DNA of 6,872 bases from CAJQQY01 sp964352225 (GCA_964352225.1 CAYGRM010000361.1:1-6872); one strand, 5' to 3'; shown: positions 1 to 6,666, numbered from the stretch's first letter. Program-made: numbers and translations. The notes: generated from the letters alone by a model not told the origin.

Positions 1-483
1 GTTTTCAGAAATGGCGGAATCGTAACTGCTGGAAACTCCTCTCAAACTTCTGACGGAGCTGCTTTCGTCATGGTGATGAGTGAGGCAATGGTTAAGCAAT
101 TTAACCTTGAACCAATTGCAAGAATGGTTTCATGCTCAGTTGCAGGAGTAGAACCGATTCACATGGGAATTGGCCCTTGTGCAGCTATTCCAAAAGCCTT
201 GGCGCAAGCAGGTTTGAAATTACAAGACATCGAACAAATTGAATTGAACGAAGCTTTCGCTGCTCAATCATTGGCAGTAATTAAAGAAGCTGGTTTGAAT
301 CCTGATATCGTTAATCCAAATGGTGGAGCAATCGCTTTAGGGCATCCACTTGGTTGTACAGGTGCAAAATTATCGACTCAATTATTTAATGAAATGAGAA
401 GAAGAAATCAAAAATATGGAATGGTTACCGCTTGTGTAGGTGGTGGTCAAGGGATCGCAGGAATTTATGAACTGTTGAATTAA
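1..483 (+). CDS. Thiolase (acetyl-CoA C-acyltransferase family), C-terminal part, 5' end outside window
   Basis: The reading frame is open from base 1, so the gene enters from the left and only its last 161 residues are present; family members are about 390-400 residues long. The fragment opens with the thiolase motif TAGNSSQTSDGAA. It then carries MGIGP, NEAFAAQ (N83-E84 of the fragment), GGAIALGHPLGCTGA with the catalytic His at fragment residue 115, and CVGGGQG with the second catalytic Cys at residue 145. The acyl-accepting nucleophile Cys of the N-terminal half lies outside the window. Thiolases cleave 3-ketoacyl-CoA with CoA, or condense two acetyl-CoA; the NEAFAAQ and MGIGP signatures fit a FadA-like beta-oxidation enzyme, but a biosynthetic acetoacetyl-CoA thiolase cannot be excluded from this half. 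An internal ATG at 70 is not the start, because conserved thiolase sequence lies upstream of it. The gene ends in TAA and is followed after about 25 nt by a terminator, so it is the last gene of its transcript. Confidence 0.95.
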   Translation, partial: VFRNGGIVTAGNSSQTSDGAAFVMVMSEAMVKQFNLEPIARMVSCSVAGVEPIHMGIGPCAAIPKALAQAGLKLQDIEQIELNEAFAAQSLAVIKEAGLNPDIVNPNGGAIALGHPLGCTGAKLSTQLFNEMRRRNQKYGMVTACVGGGQGIAGIYELLN

Positions 484-508
484 GGTTTCTTTTTTCTAAA
501 AAATATTA

Positions 509-542
509 AGTCTTCAATCAGTTTTGATTGAAGGCTTTTTTT
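509..542 (+). terminator. Intrinsic terminator of the thiolase transcript
   Basis: A 12-bp stem (509-520 with 525-536, one T-G wobble) closes a GTTT tetraloop. Its core arms are CTTCAATCA and TGATTGAAG. A run of seven T follows at 536-542, the first of them belonging to the stem. It lies about 25 nt after the thiolase stop codon and is the expected form of a Rho-independent terminator. Confidence 0.9.
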
Positions 543-583
543 ATTGAATATCTAACAACTATTTCAGAACGCTTGCGCTAAGA

Positions 584-649
584 ATTTGAGAAGTTTGACG
601 AGAGCTATCTAAATTTCCCATTGAGAAACTCTCGTCAAACTTCTCAAAT
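584..649. repeat. Perfect 21-bp inverted repeat with 24-nt spacer (REP/MITE-like element candidate)
   Basis: Bases 584-604 and 629-649 are exact reverse complements of each other (core TTTGAGAAGTTTGACGAGAG). A transcript could fold into a long hairpin with the 24-nt spacer as loop. The spacer contains a third TTGAGAA (621-627), which can pair instead with TTCTCAA (641-647) to form a competing 7-bp hairpin. No T-run follows, so it is not a normal intrinsic terminator, and the thiolase already has one. The most likely reading is a dispersed palindromic repeat of the REP or miniature-transposon type; this is inference, as no second copy is present in the window. Confidence 0.75.
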
Positions 650-678
650 CGAAATTCCTTGTTCGATATTCGATATTC
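650..678. repeat. Short tandem heptamer TTCGATA, dispersed-repeat-like
   Basis: TTCGATA occurs twice in tandem at 662-675 and continues for three more bases, directly after CGAAATTCCTTG. From memory this combination resembles AT-rich intergenic repeats scattered through many Bacteroidota genomes; I could not search for copies. It abuts the 21-bp inverted repeat, so the two may form one composite element. Confidence 0.4.
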
Positions 679-686
679 CCAAAATT

Positions 687-704
687 ATCACCCAATCGGG
701 TGAT
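687..704. promoter_or_regulatory. Upstream copy of dyad ATCACCC-N4-GGGTGAT, candidate operator
   Basis: The sequence ATCACCCAATCGGGTGAT is a perfect 7-bp dyad around AATC. The same arms recur at 3628-3645, just past the end of the kinase-regulator operon. It lies about 99 nt before the kinase ATG and roughly 70 nt upstream of the transcription start implied by the promoter candidate at 730-760. A run of eight A, not T, follows on the + strand, so it is a poor terminator in that direction. A dyad of this size suits a dimeric LuxR/NarL-type regulator such as the one encoded at 2993-3610; that link is inference. Confidence 0.5.
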
Positions 705-729
705 TAAAAAAAAGTAAAGTATTCCTATA

Positions 730-760
730 TTGTTTAGTCTAAAATTTTGTTCTATTTTTA
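730..760 (+). promoter_or_regulatory. Weak Bacteroidota-type promoter candidate for the kinase operon
   Basis: TATTTTTA at 753-760 matches seven of the eight positions of the -7 box TAnnTTTG. A TTG at 730-732 lies 20 nt upstream, where the -33 element is expected. The implied transcript start is near 767, giving a leader of about 35 nt. The region is very AT-rich, so chance matches are easy. Confidence 0.3.
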
Positions 761-802
761 GTAACTAGAAAACCTACTTTAAACCAAGCTTTACATTTTC
801 CA

Positions 803-2983
803 ATGAGAAAACTCTCCTTTTTACACGTTAATCGTACCTACTCTTTTCCTATTTCAAAAATTAATTTTGGAGTTATTTTTTTATTGGTTGTGTTCCTTCA
901 TAACAATGCATTTACGCAAGTCCAATCTAATGAGTTGTATTTAAATCCATTGATTAAAGAAATTAATGATAATCACAAAGAAAGAAAATACCAAGAAGCT
1001 GAAGCTCTCGCTGATAAATGTTTAGAGAAATTTTCCAAAGAAAAAAATCATAAAGATTTCGTTGAAGCACTTTTTCTAAAAGGAAAAGTCACCATGCATC
1101 AGTATCGAATAGATGAATCTCTGATCTGGTATGATAGCTCAGCTAATTTTGCCAAAAATCATAATTTAAACTATCACTATCTCTGCGCCTTAAATGCACA
1201 AGCAGATATTTTAAATTATCAGAACCAAAATGATCTGGCAATTGAAAAATCCATGAAAGTATTAGAGGTAAAAAACCAAGACCCAACTGAATACTCTGAA
1301 GCTTATCAATCCCTAGCCACCTCTTATTTAGCTAAAGGAATTATCGACTCAACGGATAAGTACACTATCCTCACTTATCAAAATGATACCCTCAATAACT
1401 TAACTGATCGTATCGCTTATTCCACTACCAGAATTGGAGAAATGTATGCTCGAAGAGGAGAAAATGAAAAGGCAATTATTTCCTATATGAAAGCACTAGA
1501 TTTAATTCCACAGGAAAAGGAAACTAGAAAAAATAGAACTTACCTTAACCTTGCGGATGCTTTTTTTGATATTCAAAACCTAGAAAAATCAGAACAATAC
1601 TTAAAACTTAGTCTTCAACTAAGTGAAGCAAGCAACCTTAAATCTTCGATCAGTAATGCTGTTTACCGACTCGGAAATATAGAAGAGACCAGAGGAAATC
1701 ATCTCAAAGCTATTGAATACTATAACCGAACTTTGCCCCACTACACCAATACCAAAAATGAAAAAATGAAAGCTCAGGTGTATTTAGGTTTGGCAAAATC
1801 TTATCTTGAATTGGACGAAATAAAAGAAGCAAGAAATGTTCTAAATGAAATACAAGCAGGTATTGAAGACTCCGATAATGACCAATTAAAATTAAAATAT
1901 TATGTGGTTCAAAGTCTGTTTTTTTCGAAAATTGGAAAAAAACAAGAAACCCTTCAGATGCTAGCCAAAGCAGAAAAAATGGCGAATGAATCAAAAAATT
2001 TATTTCTGCATAGAGATATTTATAGAATCTATGCTGACTTTTATTTAAAAAATGGCAACGCTAATTTAGCTTTTTCCAACTTGGAAAATTATCACCATTT
2101 AAATGATTCCATTTACCAATTACAACAATCCTACATTGTTCACGACCTTGATGCTAAATATCAAAAAGTTGAGCAAAATTTACAAATTCAAAAACTAGAT
2201 GCTGAAAAAATTGCGATGAATGAAAAACTCTCCAATCGAAATATTGCCATCGGTGTGGGAAGTTTTATGCTACTTTTTGGAAGTTTGTTATCATTCATCA
2301 TTTTTAGTCTTTACAAAAAGAATAAAGAAAAAGCTACTGAGCTTTCAGATAAAAATCAACTATTGAGCAAAGCCTTAAATGAAAAAGAATTTTTAATCAA
2401 AGAAATTCATCACCGCGTAAAAAATAATTTACAAATCGTCTCTTCCCTACTCTCTTTGCAAGCTCGAAATATTTCTGACCCTACAGCATTGGATGCATTA
2501 AAAGAAGGGCAATCTAGAGTTCGCTCCATGGCATTGATCCATCAAAACTTATATCAAGATGATGATTTAATCGGAGTAGATGCGAAAGCTTATATTGAAA
2601 AATTAAGTGAAGGACTTTTCCATTCTTACAATATTGATAACGATAGAATTCAATTACACTCAGATATCGAAAATGTAAAATTAGATGTCAATACGATTAT
2701 TCCACTTGGTTTAATTATCAACGAATTGATTTCCAATGCGCTAAAATATGCCTTCGACGAAAATAAAATGGGCAATATTAATTTGTCTTTAAAAAGGGAA
2801 GAAAATCAATTAGTATTTTCAATAGCCGATGATGGAAGAGGTTTACCTGAATCTTTTTCATTGGAAAAAAACAAAACCTTAGGTTTTCGACTCATTAAAG
2901 CATTTAGCCAAAAATTAGAGGCAGCTTTATCTATTGATGGAAAAAATGGTACTAAAATTTCTCTCTCAATTCCTCATCCTTAA
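803..2983 (+). CDS. TPR-containing membrane sensor histidine kinase (HisKA_2 / HATPase_c)
   Basis: This 726-residue kinase begins with a hydrophobic export signal (about residues 20-38, likely cleaved near AFT|Q39). About 400 residues of helical tetratricopeptide repeats follow, probably eight or nine; clear units lie at 210-234 and around 286-320. A charged helix at 440-478 leads into one membrane segment (481-503), and a second coiled stretch (505-533) leads to the kinase core. The HisKA_2 box is EIHHRVKNNLQ; by family analogy the phosphorylated residue is His537, before the Arg. The ATPase domain shows an N-box NELISNALKY (N640, N645), a G1 box DDGRGLP (676-682) and a G2-like TLGFRL (692-697). 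All key residues are present, so it should be active. Topology implies periplasmic TPRs sensing an unknown ligand or protein, with a cytoplasmic catalytic core. The regulator gene follows after 9 nt and is the expected phosphate acceptor. The ATG at 803 is chosen because the signal sequence begins there. Confidence 0.92.
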   Translation: MRKLSFLHVNRTYSFPISKINFGVIFLLVVFLHNNAFTQVQSNELYLNPLIKEINDNHKERKYQEAEALADKCLEKFSKEKNHKDFVEALFLKGKVTMHQYRIDESLIWYDSSANFAKNHNLNYHYLCALNAQADILNYQNQNDLAIEKSMKVLEVKNQDPTEYSEAYQSLATSYLAKGIIDSTDKYTILTYQNDTLNNLTDRIAYSTTRIGEMYARRGENEKAIISYMKALDLIPQEKETRKNRTYLNLADAFFDIQNLEKSEQYLKLSLQLSEASNLKSSISNAVYRLGNIEETRGNHLKAIEYYNRTLPHYTNTKNEKMKAQVYLGLAKSYLELDEIKEARNVLNEIQAGIEDSDNDQLKLKYYVVQSLFFSKIGKKQETLQMLAKAEKMANESKNLFLHRDIYRIYADFYLKNGNANLAFSNLENYHHLNDSIYQLQQSYIVHDLDAKYQKVEQNLQIQKLDAEKIAMNEKLSNRNIAIGVGSFMLLFGSLLSFIIFSLYKKNKEKATELSDKNQLLSKALNEKEFLIKEIHHRVKNNLQIVSSLLSLQARNISDPTALDALKEGQSRVRSMALIHQNLYQDDDLIGVDAKAYIEKLSEGLFHSYNIDNDRIQLHSDIENVKLDVNTIIPLGLIINELISNALKYAFDENKMGNINLSLKREENQLVFSIADDGRGLPESFSLEKNKTLGFRLIKAFSQKLEAALSIDGKNGTKISLSIPHP

Positions 2984-2992
2984 ATCTAAAAA

Positions 2993-3610
2993 ATGTCCTC
3001 GATCAAAGCCTTAATTATTGAAGACGAACCTCTCATCGCAGAAGATATTCGAGATTGTTTATCGAATATGGATTATCAGCCTGTGGATGTAGCTTACTCT
3101 AAAGAACAAGCTTTTCGTTTCTTAGAAAAATATGATTTGGATATAGTACTACTCGACATCAACTTGGGTAGCAAAACGGATGGCATCGAAATCGCTAAAG
3201 TCATCAATGAAAAATATAAAATCCCTTTTATCTATTTGACTTCCTACAGCGACAAAGCTACTTTGGAACTGGCAAAAATTACTCGCCCTTGGGGATATTT
3301 AGTTAAACCATTTCAAGAACATGATTTATTTACCTCGCTTGAGATTGCACTCTTTAATTTTTCTAGCAGTATCAAACCCACCAATTGGGCCATCGGAAAT
3401 ATCAATAAAAACTTAAGATCACATTTGACTCAAAAAGAATTCGAAATTCTAACGGCATTGTACGAAGGAAAAACCAATAAGCAATTAGCAAAAGATAACT
3501 TCGTAAGTGTCAATACCGTTAAAACTCACCTAAAAAATATTTTTGAAAAATTAGAAGTGAATACTCGAACTGCAGCTATCTCAAAACTGTATGAATTAAA
3601 TAAAAACTAA
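2993..3610 (+). CDS. Response regulator, REC receiver plus LuxR/NarL-type HTH
   Basis: The 205-residue protein has a complete receiver domain. The acidic pocket is E10/D11, the phosphoacceptor is Asp55 (LLDINLG), the switch Thr is T83 (FIYLTS), and the conserved Lys105-Pro106 lies in YLVKPF. Phosphorylation by the kinase encoded 9 nt upstream should trigger dimerisation. Residues 143-200 form a LuxR-type four-helix DNA-binding domain: LTQKEFEIL, then GKTNKQLAKDNFVSVNTVKTH with the recognition helix at about 172-184, then the dimer helix. The order and length are typical of NarL/FixJ regulators. It is therefore a cytoplasmic transcription factor. The twin dyads at 687-704 and 3628-3645 are candidate binding sites, which would make the operon autoregulatory (inference). 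The ATG has no Shine-Dalgarno sequence, only an A-rich leader, as is common in Bacteroidota; translation probably follows directly from the kinase frame. Confidence 0.93.
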   Translation: MSSIKALIIEDEPLIAEDIRDCLSNMDYQPVDVAYSKEQAFRFLEKYDLDIVLLDINLGSKTDGIEIAKVINEKYKIPFIYLTSYSDKATLELAKITRPWGYLVKPFQEHDLFTSLEIALFNFSSSIKPTNWAIGNINKNLRSHLTQKEFEILTALYEGKTNKQLAKDNFVSVNTVKTHLKNIFEKLEVNTRTAAISKLYELNKN

Positions 3611-3626
3611 TTTCCTGAAAATAAAA

Positions 3627-3646
3627 AATCACCCATCTGGGTGATT
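3627..3646. promoter_or_regulatory. Downstream copy of dyad ATCACCC-N4-GGGTGAT; operator or minus-strand terminator
   Basis: An 8-bp dyad, AATCACCC-ATCT-GGGTGATT, lies 16 nt after the regulator stop codon and shares all seven core arm bases with the dyad at 687-704. On the + strand it is followed by AATTACTACAG, without a T-run, so it is a weak terminator for the operon. On the - strand the stem runs into TTTTTTATTTTC, which would make a reasonable terminator for transcripts from the hydrolase side. Both readings remain open. Confidence 0.5.
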
Positions 3647-3677
3647 AATTACTACAGTCAAAAACATACCTTTGGAA

Positions 3678-3704
3678 TGTAATCAAATTTAAAATTTGAT
3701 TACA
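3678..3704. repeat. 27-nt near-perfect palindrome
   Basis: Arms of 13 bases (3678-3690 and 3692-3704; TGTAATCAAATTT and its exact reverse complement) meet at one central base, 3691. It lies in the convergent gap 68 nt after the regulator stop. It is AT-rich and has no T-run on either side, so it is not a terminator. It could be a dimeric protein-binding site or a recombination or repeat remnant. No second copy is visible in the window. Confidence 0.7.
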
Positions 3705-3867
3705 ACAAAAAACCAAATAACATACTATTGAGTTACAAAATATTCTCTTTATCAAACCTCTCTGCTAATTTCTTTTAGCATTCATTCAGAATAACTTGCA
3801 GCCAATAAAACAAAACACCCCATTTATTCTTAAACTGTTGAAAGACAGAAAACCAAATTGAAAACAG

Positions 3868-3901
3868 TCGCTTGTTGCATTCGCCACAAGCGATTTTTTT
3901 T
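3868..3901 (+). terminator. Convergent-gap hairpin terminator, mainly for + strand
   Basis: TCGCTTGT (3868-3875) and ACAAGCGA (3886-3893) form an 8-bp stem with a 10-nt loop, followed by eight T at 3894-3901. It would end transcripts arriving from the kinase-regulator operon. Read on the - strand, the same hairpin is followed only by CTGTTTTC, so it is a weaker stop for the hydrolase. The T-run overlaps the first two bases of the hydrolase stop codon, so the two convergent genes share this site. Confidence 0.8.
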
Positions 3902-4760
3902 AGTCTTCTTTCGTATCATTCGACCACGCTGTTATTTTCTCCTCCAACCAATTAATCGTATAATCAAAAACTTCTTTCTGCTCTGGTTCATTATGAATTT
4001 CATGATAAAAACCATTCCATGATTTCATTGTGACATCGCCCGTTAAATTACTTGACAATAAAACACTCCCATCATGAGAAGTCAATCGATCTTCTGATCC
4101 ATGCATCAATAAAAAAGGAACTTTCGCTGGACCTTTATACGTTTCCAACCATTTAGCCGCAGGTAACATTTCTGCTCCAAAGTTGATGGTTATTTTATCA
4201 TGAACCAGAGGATCATCCAAATATTTTTTCACCTCAGCCTCGTCTCTCGAAATACCAGTTGGATCCAAATCATTTGGTTGTTGCAAAGCTGGAGCAATAT
4301 ATTTCAACACATTTCCAATGGCGACTAGTATCGCTGAAGGAGGTTTTGGTAAAGTAATCCAAGCACCAGAGGATACTAATCCTGCGATCGACGGGTTATT
4401 TCTTAAGGCATAATTCAACACAATATTGCCGCCCATGCTATGTCCATATAAAAATTTAGGCAATAATGGATATGCCTTGTCAGCTACTTCTAACAATTCA
4501 CTTACATTATCCATATATACTTGGAAACTTGGTAAATGTCCTCTTTTCCCTTCTGACTTACCATGACCAATATTATCAAAAGACATTACCGAGAAGCCAT
4601 GCTGATTATAGTAAGCAACCATATGGTCATATCGGTGGAGATGTTCTCCTAGTCCGTGTACCAAACAAATAACTGCTTTAGCATCCTCCACGTCCCACCG
4701 ATAAGCATAGATTTTTTGATTTCCTTTTGTTTTCCAACTGAATTCGTTTTGATTTGTCAT
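3900..4760 (-). CDS. Alpha/beta hydrolase, monoacylglycerol lipase / lysophospholipase family
   Basis: This 286-residue protein is the usual length for the serine-hydrolase family that includes monoacylglycerol lipase and bacterial lysophospholipases. The oxyanion-hole segment VHGLGEH is at 34-40 and DNIGHGKSEG at 62-71. The nucleophile elbow GHSMGG places Ser108 as nucleophile, Asp224 lies in HGSEDRLT, and His253 lies in FYHEIHNEPE, completing the triad. The YHE-IHNEPE ending closely resembles the human MGL motif YHVLHKELPE. No signal peptide or membrane segment is visible, so a cytoplasmic enzyme acting on monoacylglycerols or lysophospholipids is likely; the exact substrate cannot be read from sequence. 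It sits 133 nt downstream of the OmpA-like gene on the same strand. That gap shows neither a TAnnTTTG promoter box nor a convincing minus-strand terminator, so read-through from the upstream gene is plausible. Confidence 0.92.
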   Translation of the reverse strand: MTNQNEFSWKTKGNQKIYAYRWDVEDAKAVICLVHGLGEHLHRYDHMVAYYNQHGFSVMSFDNIGHGKSEGKRGHLPSFQVYMDNVSELLEVADKAYPLLPKFLYGHSMGGNIVLNYALRNNPSIAGLVSSGAWITLPKPPSAILVAIGNVLKYIAPALQQPNDLDPTGISRDEAEVKKYLDDPLVHDKITINFGAEMLPAAKWLETYKGPAKVPFLLMHGSEDRLTSHDGSVLLSSNLTGDVTMKSWNGFYHEIHNEPEQKEVFDYTINWLEEKITAWSNDTKED

Positions 4761-4893
4761 TTTTAATCTTGGTTTACGAAATGGTTTAACAATCTGTTGA
4801 GATTAGAAAAAATAGATTTTGGTATTAATCGATACTTTTTTTTGAGGTTAAACCTGATGGTTCGACCGATAAAAAGCTTCTATAATTAAAAAT

Positions 4894-6666
4894 TTATTTG
4901 GCAACTCTTCTTCCATTTAAATATTGAATAATTCTCGCCTTTGGATACCTGGCTCCTACAATATTTTCCAAGAAAGATTTTGCGTCTTTTTCCTCCGAAA
5001 ACTCACCTACCAAATAGGAATATTTTCCATCCTTAGTTTGCTCTAGTATAAGGTTTCCGTATTGAGTAAATAATTCATGGCTGTTGGGTAGCTTCGCAAT
5101 TGTCGAAATTAGCTCAACACTATATCCTTGATAATTCTGAGAAATTGATTTCAATTTTAAAGAAACTGAATTGGTAGCGATCTTTCGTTCTTGAATGATA
5201 TTACTCTCAGGTTTAGTTTCTTTTCCATCCATCATACTTTCAAGATCGCTACCAGATACAATTTTTCCGGTTCCCCCAAGTGGTTCACCAGCAATAATTA
5301 TTTCTACTGAATTTTCAGAAGTCGTGATTACTTTGGGATCTGGAACATTACTGACCGTAAAAGGTAAATCCTTTTTTTCTTCCACCATTGGTTCAATAAT
5401 TTCCTCTATTGGTTCAGAAAAATCCTCTGATTCAGGTTTTTCTAGCTTAGTATTTTCCTCTCTTTTTTGATTAGCTTTTTTAATCTCTTCAGGCAATTCT
5501 TCTCCTTCTTTAATCTCTATAACTTCTTGATTCTGAACCTCTTCTAGCATTCTTTGGAAAGCTTCTTCTTCAATGATTTGCTTCAAACTCATTTTCGCAT
5601 ACGGATCATTATCTAAAAACCCAGTAATTTTCAATTCCGTTCTTCGATTCATTTGATGTCGACGTTCACTACATTTTACACCGTTCTTACATGAGTTGAC
5701 CAACTTAGTTTCCCCATATCCTTTAGCAGTAATTCGAGATGCATCAATTCCATTTTCTACTAAGTATTCTACCGCAGCTTCTGCACGTTTTTGAGACAAA
5801 TCTAAATTGTAATCATCTTTTCCTCGGGCATCTGTGTGAGAACCAAGTTCGACAATTATTCCTGGGTTGTCTTTTAATGTAACTAATAATTTATCTAATT
5901 CCTCCGCTGCATCTTCTCTAATATTCCATTTTGCTAAATCATAATAAATATTTTCAATCTCAATACTCTTATCCAATTCCGCTCGGTCTAATTCAACATT
6001 TGCCAACAACGTTCCCATAGAATTATTTCGAGTCATTACATCTGATACCCCCGGACGAACATCCCCTACTCCATCAAAACACAAAATACATCCTTTGACA
6101 TTCACATATGCTTCCATTCTTTTGGTGAAAAAACCTTTTTTCCGAACCATTACCGTGTAGTGATTCCCTTGCTCAAAAGTTACATTGAAGTTGGGGTATT
6201 GAAAATCCTCCAAGACAAGAGTCTCTTCTTTTTTAGTATTATTATACACTTCAATCCTCGAACCTTGGATCGCATCGACTACTTCGTCTTTTTGTCTTCG
6301 TTCAGCTAAAGTCACATCAAATAAGTACCCTGGCTTTCGATCCATCTCTACTTTGGTAAATACCTTTTTCCCAGGAGTAGCACTCATTGTTGATAAATCT
6401 ACCTCGGTTGATTTAAAAACCTTCTTACTAGCTTGAATGGTATAGGTATTATTCACAGGTAATTCTAAGGTGAAAAATCCTTCAAAATTGGTAAATGTTT
6501 CTCCTCTAACAGCACGTGAGTTTTTTTCCAAAATCACAATTTTCACTTCATTTAAAAATCCTCGATTCCCTGTTTCAAATACATAGCCCTCAATAATTGC
6601 ATTTTGAGAAAAAAGAAATGAACTAAAAAATAGCAAACTGGTTAAAATTAAAATTACTTTTCTCAT
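4894..6666 (-). CDS. OmpA-family envelope protein with carboxypeptidase-regulatory-like and SPOR-like domains
   Basis: A signal peptide (residues 1-21, MRKVILILTSLLFFSSFLFS) is followed by a beta-sandwich resembling the carboxypeptidase regulatory domain (about 23-90: IIEGYVFETGNRG ... TNFEGFFTLELP). A less clear region, probably also beta-rich (about 113-225), carries a CILC pair (C193, C196). The OmpA C-terminal domain (about 237-348) has SHTDARG, NLDLSQKRAEA and GYGETKLVN, ending in MNRRTELKI. Asp279 and Arg294, 15 residues apart, match the diaminopimelate-binding pair of OmpA proteins. A long Glu/Lys-rich, probably disordered segment (352-490) leads to a SPOR-like domain (513-590: YSVELIS ... 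YSYLVGEF ... YLNGRRV). The protein therefore looks like a periplasmic or outer-membrane anchor with two peptidoglycan-directed modules. I place the start at the ATG at 6666 and not at an in-frame TTG at 6729. The signal peptide begins at 6666, and the TTG lies inside the promoter's -7 box. Confidence 0.9.
   Translation of the reverse strand: MRKVILILTSLLFFSSFLFSQNAIIEGYVFETGNRGFLNEVKIVILEKNSRAVRGETFTNFEGFFTLELPVNNTYTIQASKKVFKSTEVDLSTMSATPGKKVFTKVEMDRKPGYLFDVTLAERRQKDEVVDAIQGSRIEVYNNTKKEETLVLEDFQYPNFNVTFEQGNHYTVMVRKKGFFTKRMEAYVNVKGCILCFDGVGDVRPGVSDVMTRNNSMGTLLANVELDRAELDKSIEIENIYYDLAKWNIREDAAEELDKLLVTLKDNPGIIVELGSHTDARGKDDYNLDLSQKRAEAAVEYLVENGIDASRITAKGYGETKLVNSCKNGVKCSERRHQMNRRTELKITGFLDNDPYAKMSLKQIIEEEAFQRMLEEVQNQEVIEIKEGEELPEEIKKANQKREENTKLEKPESEDFSEPIEEIIEPMVEEKKDLPFTVSNVPDPKVITTSENSVEIIIAGEPLGGTGKIVSGSDLESMMDGKETKPESNIIQERKIATNSVSLKLKSISQNYQGYSVELISTIAKLPNSHELFTQYGNLILEQTKDGKYSYLVGEFSEEKDAKSFLENIVGARYPKARIIQYLNGRRVAK

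Larger units (their letters stand above)
484..802. other. 319-nt intergenic region between thiolase and sensor kinase
   Basis: No coding region is supported here. In order the stretch holds the thiolase terminator (509-542), a perfect 21-bp inverted repeat (584-649), a heptamer tandem motif (650-678), an 18-bp dyad (687-704) and a possible promoter (730-760). The last 40 nt before the kinase start are plain AT-rich leader without a visible Shine-Dalgarno sequence. The density of structure makes this the most feature-rich non-coding part of the window. Confidence 0.8.

Noticed and set aside
551..667. Possible integron attC site (ATCTAAC at 549-555 fits the R'' consensus, with a large inverted repeat following)
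   Set aside because: No matching GTTRRRY core lies at the right end (GTTCGAT at 661-667 fails), and no integrase or cassette is visible.
1710..1994. Open reading frame of 94 codons on the - strand
   Set aside because: It lies wholly antisense to the TPR region of the kinase, has no recognisable domain and no promoter, and is explained by the AT-rich codon use of the real gene.
3763..3780. TGCTAA-TTTCTT-TTAGCA hairpin
   Set aside because: A 6-bp weak stem without a T-run; the nearby strong terminator at 3868-3901 makes a role unlikely.
4466..4672. Open reading frame of 68 codons on the + strand
   Set aside because: It is antisense to the conserved catalytic part of the hydrolase (including GHSMGG), and its translation resembles no family I know.
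4822..4843. GTAT-TAATCG-ATAC followed by eight T, terminator-like on the + strand
   Set aside because: The stem is only 4 bp, AT-rich, and no + strand gene lies upstream for it to serve.
4783..4854. GGTTTAAC (4783-4790) and GTTAAACC (4847-4854) as an inverted repeat
   Set aside because: Eight bases separated by 56 nt in AT-rich DNA are within chance expectation, and no link to a promoter is visible.
5195..5470. Open reading frame of 91 codons on the + strand, Ser/Ile-rich
   Set aside because: It is the complement of the Glu/Lys-rich linker of the OmpA-like protein; the low-complexity serine-rich translation is a by-product of that.
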